From Parablautia muri (lineage in GTDB: Bacteria > Bacillota > Clostridia > Lachnospirales > Lachnospiraceae), in contig NZ_QZDT01000001.1 in assembly GCF_009917485.1 (NCBI RefSeq), positions 248,001 to 312,000 of the forward strand: a DNA stretch of 64,000 bases, read 5' to 3'. The notes beneath the pieces were generated by a model, which was not told the DNA's origin, did no database searches, and saw only the letters and a list, made by a program, of their open reading frames with translations. Position 1 is the first letter of the stretch; the number at the start of each line of letters is the position of its first letter. The position numbers were made by a program, and so were the translations under genes. Below are positions 42,881 to 49,540 of the stretch, piece after piece.

Positions 42881-44062
42881 ATGAAATATAAACGCACCAT
42901 CCAATATGCCTGTATTCAATGCGGATATTGGATGGGGGTTGGAGGATTAATAGGGTTTTCCAGTGCCTATTTGCTGGAAAACGGTTATACCAATGGACAG
43001 ATAGGAGTAATTGTTGCCATTTGCAGCCTTGTTTCCACTTTTGGACAGCCGATTGTTGCAGGACGGATAGACCGTTCGGGAGGCAAACAGCTTAAGCATT
43101 GGCTATATCTTATTGCGGGAAGCCTGCTGGCTGCAGCCCTTTTGCAGGCTTTTCTTTTTCCAATAACGCGCTTGGGAGCAAGTATTCTGTTTGCGGCAGA
43201 CATGGCCTTGCTGCAAATGGTCCTTCCTTTGATCAATTCGCTTTCTGTTGGAAAGGAACCGGAGGTGGGGAGAACCGATTTTGGAATTGCCCGGGGAATA
43301 GGCTCTTTAGCCTATGCGGTATTAGCGGCTATACTTGGGAAGTGTGTAGCCAGATGGGGTGCACGCTCCATTTCGTTGGCAATCTGCGGTATTTTCCTCT
43401 TATTGTTTTTATCAATTCATTTTTATGTTTATGAGCCTCGGGAATTAGAGGCCCAGGATGCACGCAGAGAGCCAAGTGAAAAGGGATTTTTACGCCGGTA
43501 TCCCAGATTTGGAATTACATTAGCTGGGTGTATTTTACTGTATATCAGCCATGTTTTGCTGAATAATTTTACTTTGCAGATTGTGCTGGCAAAGGGATGG
43601 GACAGCGTTGTTATGGGAAATATGCAGGCGATTGCTGCAATTCTGGAGCTGCCTGTTATGTTTTGCTTTGGATGGCTGCTAAAGAAAAAACCTGCTTCTT
43701 TTTGGTTCCGCCTTTGTGGAATTGCCTTTTTCTTAAAAGCGGTTGGCACACTGCTGGTGACCAGCGTTGAGGGCTTCTATGCCGTACAATTGATGCAGAT
43801 GGGAGGATGGGCAGTGATTGCCGTTGCTCCGGTTTATTATATAAAAGGAATTATGGCCCCGCGGGATGCTGTGAAAGGACAATCTTACTTTACCATGACG
43901 AATACGATTGGAACCGTGGTTGGCTCCAGCATGGGAGGTTTTTTGATTGATGGTTTTGGTATGGGGCGGGCGCTTTTGTTTGGAAGCATTTGTGCGGCAA
44001 TTGGTGCAGCAATCCTTTTCGTAAGCGTACAACGCGCAGAAAGTTATGTACATACGAAATAA
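42881..44062 (+). CDS. MFS transporter (LacY/nucleoside-symporter-like)
   Basis: 393 residues with about 12 membrane segments. The N-terminal CGYWMGVGGLIGFSSAYLLENG and the loop QPIVAGRIDRSGGKQLKHW correspond to the MFS A-motif region of the LacY/XapB-like subgroup. It begins 64 bases after the ATP-grasp gene, with AGGGGGAC as ribosome site. In context it may import or export a small precursor, for example an amino acid derivative or sugar used by the ligase. No direct evidence for substrate. It ends 23 bases from the convergent pseG gene without a terminator. Confidence 0.88.
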   Translation: MKYKRTIQYACIQCGYWMGVGGLIGFSSAYLLENGYTNGQIGVIVAICSLVSTFGQPIVAGRIDRSGGKQLKHWLYLIAGSLLAAALLQAFLFPITRLGASILFAADMALLQMVLPLINSLSVGKEPEVGRTDFGIARGIGSLAYAVLAAILGKCVARWGARSISLAICGIFLLLFLSIHFYVYEPRELEAQDARREPSEKGFLRRYPRFGITLAGCILLYISHVLLNNFTLQIVLAKGWDSVVMGNMQAIAAILELPVMFCFGWLLKKKPASFWFRLCGIAFFLKAVGTLLVTSVEGFYAVQLMQMGGWAVIAVAPVYYIKGIMAPRDAVKGQSYFTMTNTIGTVVGSSMGGFLIDGFGMGRALLFGSICAAIGAAILFVSVQRAESYVHTK

Positions 44063-44085
44063 TATGAACCATTTTTAACTTTGGG

Positions 44086-45210
44086 CTAGAGGGACTTAAG
44101 AGCTAGAGCGATTCGATAAGCGCCTTTACCGTCTATAAGATGGCACATACGTGTATGGACGGAGACTCTTTTCGTATAGGAAGGACTTAAGGATGCCGCA
44201 TCTGCCAGTTTGTCTTTTGCGTTATATGACATTGATGTCACAAAATCTGCTGCAGATTGGAGTACAGCCTCCGGATTGGAACGCATATCACCAGCGCAGG
44301 GGATAAGCCCTATTTCTTCAAAGGCTTGGGCAGAGGAGAGCTGATTATCTGCTATCGTGAAGCTGATTGTTGGTATACCCAGGGCACAGAGCTCATATAA
44401 AGTAGTACCAGCGGCAGATACTGCCAAATCGCAGGTCTGCATGAGGGAAGCCATATCACTGACATTTTCGTGGAGTATCAGATAGGGCAATTCTCTAGCA
44501 AGCCGGTAGAGCGTTTCTTTGTCGGTGTTAAATTTTCCGATGAGTATATGCAAAATAAAGGAAGAATCGATTATTTTGTCTATAAATTTAAGACAAAAAT
44601 GATAAGGATCGCTGGCTCCAGTGGTGATGAAAAGATGGGATACCTGTTTCCTGATACATGCCTTTTTATCCTGAAACTGGCTGCGCAAAGGAGTGTAAGC
44701 AGTGCCTAAAAAAAGCTTACCTGCATTTTGATAAGCGGCTCTGTAAGCCGGCATAGCCGTATCTGGGATAATGTCGTAATTAATGAGTAAATCTACGGGA
44801 TAATCAAATAGCTTAAGATCGTCCAAATAGGCGATTTTTATCAGAGGCCTTAAAGCCTGTAAATAACTTTCCGTGACATAATAAGAGTCAAGGAAATAGA
44901 CGGCAGAAGTCGTATTGGAGGTAAGCAGGGAAAGCACCTCGGGCAGTTCCTGGTCAGGATGGTCGAAGGCAGCGGTCTTAAGGCGCATAATGGAAAAATT
45001 ATTTTCACAATCGTTTAACACAGAAGGTGCGGGATGGCTGCCTAAAATCCTTGTAAGGAGGTCATTGCTATCTTCATCTGAGATAAGAAAGCAAACCTTT
45101 AGACCCAGTTGGAGGCAAGATAAAGCAACAGAAAAGCAGCGTACCAGATGCCCGGATGCGATTTGGCTGTTTCCGTCCGTTCTGAAATAAATTAGTCGAT
45201 TAGTTCCCAT
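44086..45210 (-). CDS. pseG: UDP-2,4-diacetamido-2,4,6-trideoxy-altrose hydrolase PseG
   Basis: 374-residue GT-B-like hydrolase that removes UDP from the PseH product and releases the free 6-deoxy-diacetamido-L-altrose. The N terminus LIYFRTDGNSQIASGHLVRC contains the PseG/SpsG glycine-histidine motif. The C-terminal half holds AVSAAGTTLYELCALGIPTI, the nucleotide-binding region. It is the last gene of the minus-strand pse operon and overlaps the end of pseI by 19 bases. Confidence 0.9.
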   Translation of the reverse strand: MGTNRLIYFRTDGNSQIASGHLVRCFSVALSCLQLGLKVCFLISDEDSNDLLTRILGSHPAPSVLNDCENNFSIMRLKTAAFDHPDQELPEVLSLLTSNTTSAVYFLDSYYVTESYLQALRPLIKIAYLDDLKLFDYPVDLLINYDIIPDTAMPAYRAAYQNAGKLFLGTAYTPLRSQFQDKKACIRKQVSHLFITTGASDPYHFCLKFIDKIIDSSFILHILIGKFNTDKETLYRLARELPYLILHENVSDMASLMQTCDLAVSAAGTTLYELCALGIPTISFTIADNQLSSAQAFEEIGLIPCAGDMRSNPEAVLQSAADFVTSMSYNAKDKLADAASLSPSYTKRVSVHTRMCHLIDGKGAYRIALALKSL

Positions 45211-46289
45211 TGAAGTGGCGTCCCTTTCTTTAGGAATGATTTTGCTTTTCTGCCAAGTACCTGCTCATAATACATGGTGTGCAGGCCGTTGCCAGGGCGT
45301 ATGGAACGGATATTTTCAGGGGTTAAGGTTTCTCCGGGAGAGATGTCCCTTACCACAAACAAAGAACGGGATCCCTCATGCTCCAGCTTTTGTGTGTCGG
45401 TAAGCTGATACTGGCTGCTGCCCAGTGCCTTTTCCATAATGCGTATATCCTTCACCATCTGCGCAAATTCCTCCGGCTCCATAGAAAAGGCACTGTCCGG
45501 GCCGCCGTCCGAGCGGCGCAGAGTGAAATGTTTTTCTACCATTTTTACGCCCAGGGCAATAGAACCGGCCGAGACAATCGTTCCCATTGTATGGTCAGAT
45601 ATGCCGACTAAACAGCCATAGGTTTTTGCCAGAGTGGGGATGGCGTTTAAATGAATGTCCTCGTAAGGAGTGGGATAGGAGGATACACACTTTAATAAGA
45701 TAATATCCTTATTTCCTTCCTTTCTGCAAACAGAAAGGGCGCGCTCAATATCCTCAGGATAGGCAACCCCTGTGGCAAAAATGACAGGCTTATGAAGCCC
45801 TGCAATTTTGCGGATCAAAGGAATGTCATTGATTTCGTAAGAGGCAATTTTGTAAGCGGGAACGTCCATTTCCTTGAGAAAGTCCACAGAGGAAAAATCA
45901 AAAGGTGAGGAGAAGCATTCCATTCCCAGCCGATTAGCCTCCTCCTTTAATTTAGGCTGCCATTCCCAAGGGGTATAGGCCTGCTGGTAAAGCTTGTACA
46001 AGGTAGTTCCGTCCCAGATGGTTCCTTCGTCAATCTGGAAACAGGGGTCGTCACAGTCGATGGTGATGGTGTCAGCCGTATAAGTTTGAAGCTTTACGGC
46101 GTTGGCTCCGGCTTCTTTGGCCGCATGAATGATTTCTATGGCTCTGTTATAATCCTGATTATGGTTGGCGGAAATCTCCGCTACTATAAAAACAGGTGAA
46201 TGTTCGCCTATTGTGTGAGAGCCAATTTTGATTTCTTTATTCCAACAAAAATTTTCTAAAGCAGAATGATTTAAGGGTGAGAGATTCAT
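45192..46289 (-). CDS. pseI: Pseudaminic acid synthase PseI
   Basis: 365-residue NeuB-family synthase that condenses the diacetamido sugar with phosphoenolpyruvate. An N-terminal TIM barrel (VFIVAEISANHNQDYNRA, AVKLQTYTADTITID, then LKCVSSYPTPYEDIHLNAIP) is followed by a C-terminal SAF/antifreeze-like domain (SLFVVRDISPGETLTPENIR). The motif set GTIWDGTTLYKLYQQAYTPW is characteristic of PseI rather than sialic or legionaminic acid synthases. Its ATG overlaps the stop of the upstream PLP gene (ATGA), indicating coupled translation. Confidence 0.93.
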   Translation of the reverse strand: MNLSPLNHSALENFCWNKEIKIGSHTIGEHSPVFIVAEISANHNQDYNRAIEIIHAAKEAGANAVKLQTYTADTITIDCDDPCFQIDEGTIWDGTTLYKLYQQAYTPWEWQPKLKEEANRLGMECFSSPFDFSSVDFLKEMDVPAYKIASYEINDIPLIRKIAGLHKPVIFATGVAYPEDIERALSVCRKEGNKDIILLKCVSSYPTPYEDIHLNAIPTLAKTYGCLVGISDHTMGTIVSAGSIALGVKMVEKHFTLRRSDGGPDSAFSMEPEEFAQMVKDIRIMEKALGSSQYQLTDTQKLEHEGSRSLFVVRDISPGETLTPENIRSIRPGNGLHTMYYEQVLGRKAKSFLKKGTPLQWELID

Positions 46290-47509
46290 CAGCTGTTTCT
46301 CCTTTTTGACTTTTCTACATAATTTTTTTGCAAGTATTCTTCGTTGTCCCAGGCTTTTCTTGCAGTGAACAGGGTGCCGTCCTCATGCTCCACATAGACA
46401 GCGGGTAAATAATTAATAAACAAGGGATTTAAGCATATAGTATAACCGCCGGCAGTGTCATAAATAATCTGATCGCCTGGAACAAGGGCAATATCATCTA
46501 TTATTTCAAACAATTTATCATATTCCATACATGTAGCGCCGCAAATCCATTGGGAGGATTCTGTTTTTCTGACAGATGTGTCTGAAATATAGTGTATGTG
46601 ATGGGGATAAACATGCCTTGTGACCAGTGGATTTAAGTTGGTACGGCTTCCGTCTGTTACCACAAATTTTCGATTCCGTATATCCTTTACATCAATTACG
46701 GAGGTCTCAAAAGTGGTGGCTCTTGAAATCAGAGAAACCCCTGGCTCTGCAATGAGGATGGTTTTTTGAGGATTAAAATAAGCGGAAAGCTCCTTACAGA
46801 TTTCCTTAAAATAATCCCGATAGTCAGGTTTATCATCCCTGCCGCCGAAATAACCACCACCCATATCTACATAGTCAAGGCAAAGGGCATACTCTTTGGC
46901 AATGGTGACAGCCATTTTAGCCAAAGCGCCAAAGACTTGTATGGAACGGGATTGTGTGGAGGTATGCATGTGAAGCCCCGCCGCCCATACATTAGGCAAG
47001 GCAGAAAGCCGCTCAAGGGCGGCTTTAAGCACGCCATTTTCATAACAGTAACCAAACCTGCCTCCTTCCTGGGATGCAGGTATCTCCTCATGACACAGGA
47101 GAGAAAGATCACAGTTGACGCGCAGTCCTACTTTAAAGTGTCTGTTAGGGTATAATCGGCTTAATTCCTCCATCCAATCAAGCTCATAGTTGGAATCCAA
47201 ATTTACATAACCGCCTGCCAGCAGGACGGTTTCAAAGGTTTTTTTATCTTTTATGGGTCCATTGTATATGATATGCTTGCGGGGAAAGCCAAGTCTGACA
47301 GCCAGATCATATTCCATTTTGGATACTACTTCGGCATAAAATTCCTGCTCTTTCAGATAATTTAGCAGCCAGGGCAGGGAATTGGTTTTGACGGAATATG
47401 CAGCAATATAATTGCCCCAATTATCTGCAAGCGATTGCTTTAAAAGAGAAATATCGTATTGCAGGCTTTGCTCTTTGATTCTAAAAAAGGGGGTTTGAAG
47501 TGGTTTCAT
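46289..47509 (-). CDS. Fold-type III PLP decarboxylase homologue (LysA/Orn-decarboxylase family) with altered active site
   Basis: About 406 residues from the ATG at 47507-47509 (GAGGA site upstream); an in-frame ATG at 47536 lacks one. The PLP lysine is in YSVKTN, and GGGYFGG and HMHTSTQ match the DapDC pattern GGGFG and HxHIGSQ. The decarboxylase motif EPGR reads EPGV, and the CESxD segment reads CMEYD: the catalytic Cys and the Asp are kept, the specificity residues are not. It may decarboxylate or epimerise a non-standard amino acid. Sitting between pseF and pseI, it probably serves the same nonulosonic acid pathway. Exact reaction unknown. Confidence 0.8.
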   Translation of the reverse strand: MKPLQTPFFRIKEQSLQYDISLLKQSLADNWGNYIAAYSVKTNSLPWLLNYLKEQEFYAEVVSKMEYDLAVRLGFPRKHIIYNGPIKDKKTFETVLLAGGYVNLDSNYELDWMEELSRLYPNRHFKVGLRVNCDLSLLCHEEIPASQEGGRFGYCYENGVLKAALERLSALPNVWAAGLHMHTSTQSRSIQVFGALAKMAVTIAKEYALCLDYVDMGGGYFGGRDDKPDYRDYFKEICKELSAYFNPQKTILIAEPGVSLISRATTFETSVIDVKDIRNRKFVVTDGSRTNLNPLVTRHVYPHHIHYISDTSVRKTESSQWICGATCMEYDKLFEIIDDIALVPGDQIIYDTAGGYTICLNPLFINYLPAVYVEHEDGTLFTARKAWDNEEYLQKNYVEKSKRRNS

Positions 47510-47593
47510 ATTTTCCTCATTTCCATGTTCATTCAATTATGGAGAACACTATTTTAATATAGAATTTCATACGAAAGGATAGGTAAATTCAGG

Positions 47594-48283
47594 TTATCCC
47601 TTCCATAATTTATATTTCATCTCTGCTAAGGTCCAGTCTTCCAAAGTATCAATATCCTGTACCTCCAACTCGGTCAGAACCAGAGGAAGAAGCTTTTCCA
47701 CATCGGTGGTTTTGGCCTGCAGGAAAGAGTCTGTGCGGCAGGCATAAAATTGTCCACAGTCATGGTAGATTTTAGGCAGATCCTGACTGCGGGTAGCAGC
47801 ATATTCGGGAAACTGCCGTGCTAAAAAGCCTTCTTTTTTGATGATAAGACCACGCTGGGGGGGATAGGAGAAGGGAACTACCGGCATGACAGAATCAGCT
47901 TCCTTTAAAAGAACCATGGCATCTTTGAGTCTTGAGCCGCTTAAGAAAGGAGCGGTGGGATAAATACAGCAAAAGGAATCAAAAGTCTGCCCCAGCTTTT
48001 GATAGGCTGTTAGCACCTCCATGATGACATCGTCTGTTGAGGCATAGTCTCCTGCAGTTTCAGCAGAGCGGAAAAAAGGTACGCTTGCGCCGGCCTTGCA
48101 TGCTATCTGCGCAATTTCCATATCGTCCGTAGACACCATGATTTCATCAAATACCCCTGCATCCCGGGCAGCTTCTATTGAGTAACAAAGGATTGGTTTC
48201 CCACAAAATTCTTTTATATTTTTCTTTGGAATTCTTTTACTGCCGCCACGGGCAGTAATAATAGCCAGTTTTCTATTGTTCAT
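47594..48283 (-). CDS. pseF: Pseudaminic acid cytidylyltransferase PseF
   Basis: 229 residues of the CMP-sialate synthetase family. ITARGGSKRIPKKNI is the CTP-binding loop, followed by KPILCYSIEAA and VSTDDMEIAQIA. YPTAPFLSG and QDLPKIYHDCGQFYA are typical of PseF. It activates pseudaminic acid to CMP-Pse, the donor for glycosyl transfer. It is first in the minus-strand operon pseF, PLP gene, pseI, pseG, under a promoter that overlaps the divergent promoter of the transferase gene at 48415. Confidence 0.9.
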   Translation of the reverse strand: MNNRKLAIITARGGSKRIPKKNIKEFCGKPILCYSIEAARDAGVFDEIMVSTDDMEIAQIACKAGASVPFFRSAETAGDYASTDDVIMEVLTAYQKLGQTFDSFCCIYPTAPFLSGSRLKDAMVLLKEADSVMPVVPFSYPPQRGLIIKKEGFLARQFPEYAATRSQDLPKIYHDCGQFYACRTDSFLQAKTTDVEKLLPLVLTELEVQDIDTLEDWTLAEMKYKLWKG

Positions 48284-48359
48284 GTATCCTCCCTATTAGA
48301 GCCTGCTAAGGTTTGGCGGCTGTTCATAGTAACATCTAAAAGATATTCTTAATATTTTG

Positions 48360-48407
48360 ATTATACACTAATATCCGTTGCAATCAAATAAAATTCTATG
48401 ATACTAT
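48360..48407. promoter_or_regulatory. Overlapping divergent promoters of pseF and the transferase gene
   Basis: Minus strand: TTGATT at 48382-48387, 16 bp, TATAAT at 48360-48365, facing pseF. Plus strand: TTGCAA at 48378-48383, 18 bp, TACTAT at 48402-48407, facing 48415. The two -35 boxes share bases 48382-48383, so polymerase can occupy only one promoter at a time, and one regulator could switch both. Confidence 0.55.
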
Positions 48408-48414
48408 TTATGTT

Positions 48415-49509
48415 ATGAAAAAACGTATTTATATTTGTCATACTTATTATCATGTATATATTGCTTGCTTAAAAGAACTAAATCTGCCGGAAGATGTGGG
48501 AGGCGCTGTACGGGGACAAGCCTCCCTTATGCTCAGCTCCCTGTCAAATGATTTTGGAACGCTGAAAGAGCGGGCGGAAAAATCGGGATTGTTTGAGGAG
48601 GTTATTCCCTACGAGGAAAAACGGGAGGATTTTTTTCCGGAGCTTTCCAAGTACCATAAGGACAGAGGCAATATTCTGCTGAATATGTTGGCCAGAATAA
48701 AATTTACAAGGCTGATGGGAAAACTGCAGGCTCCTTTCGTTCCGGTGGATTTGCATGAGTATCAGGACATTTATGTGTTTTGTGACTCGGACCCCATAGG
48801 CTATTATTTGAATGTTCACAAAATTTATTATCATGCGCTGGAGGATGGACTTGACTGCATCTGCTATTATGATACGGCGCGGTACGATAACCGGGGACAT
48901 TTTGGGCTAAAGGCCTGGATGGCGGCCAGGAATATTATATTTATTCAAAATGGATATGCTAAATATTGCCTGGATATGGAAGTCAATGATATCTCTGTAT
49001 TAAAATATCCTTGTCCAAAATATATTGAAGTTCCGCGTAAGAGTTTGGTGGAGGGACTTAGAGAAAAGGAAAAAGAAATGCTTGTGTCGATTTTTGTAGC
49101 AGGCAAAGAAAGGCTGGAAAAAGATCTTTCCTCCGGTTTGGGCCACGAGCATAAGGTATTGGTGCTGTCAGAGCCCTTGTGTGATTTAGAAACCAGGGAG
49201 CGGATTTTTAAGGATATTATTGCGGAGTATGGCTATGTGGAGGGGCAAAAGGCACAGATTTTAATTAAACCGCATCCCAGGGACGTGCTTGATTATGAAA
49301 AACTGTTTTCAGAGTACATTGTATTAGATGGGAAGTTCCCAATGGAAATATTAAATTATTTCCCGAATCTTGTATTTGACAGGGTTGTCACAGTGTTTAC
49401 TGTACCGGACGCTATTTTATTTGCAAAGGAAAAGATATATCTCGGGGAGGACTTTATGGACAAGTATGAGGCACCAAAGATGCACAGGCAGAACGAGCTG
49501 ATTGAATAG
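48415..49509 (+). CDS. Sialyltransferase-like protein, candidate pseudaminyl transferase
   Basis: 364 residues. The N-terminal strand KRIYICHTYYHVYIA and two key motifs are those of bacterial sialyltransferases of the GT38/GT52 type: the D/E-D/E-G motif as EDG near residue 143 (ALEDGLDC) and the HP motif as KPHPRD near residue 286. A Ser/Thr-type motif follows (VVTVFT). Such enzymes use CMP-activated nonulosonic acids. With a CMP-Pse pathway next door, CMP-pseudaminic acid is the likely donor. The start has no ribosome site and lies only 7 bases after the -10 box, so the mRNA may be leaderless. Family placement is by motif, not by search. Confidence 0.72.
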   Translation: MKKRIYICHTYYHVYIACLKELNLPEDVGGAVRGQASLMLSSLSNDFGTLKERAEKSGLFEEVIPYEEKREDFFPELSKYHKDRGNILLNMLARIKFTRLMGKLQAPFVPVDLHEYQDIYVFCDSDPIGYYLNVHKIYYHALEDGLDCICYYDTARYDNRGHFGLKAWMAARNIIFIQNGYAKYCLDMEVNDISVLKYPCPKYIEVPRKSLVEGLREKEKEMLVSIFVAGKERLEKDLSSGLGHEHKVLVLSEPLCDLETRERIFKDIIAEYGYVEGQKAQILIKPHPRDVLDYEKLFSEYIVLDGKFPMEILNYFPNLVFDRVVTVFTVPDAILFAKEKIYLGEDFMDKYEAPKMHRQNELIE

Positions 49510-49540
49510 GTGAGGACTGTTAGAAATATGGAGGATTAAA

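Noticed and set aside
46289-47509. Assignment as diaminopimelate decarboxylase (lysA)
   Set aside because: EPGR and CESxD motifs are changed and the gene sits inside a pse operon, so lysine biosynthesis is unlikely.
48415-49509. Assignment as a true sialic acid transferase
   Set aside because: No sialic acid (neuB/neuC type) genes are present and the synthase nearby is of PseI type, so a pseudaminic acid donor is more likely.
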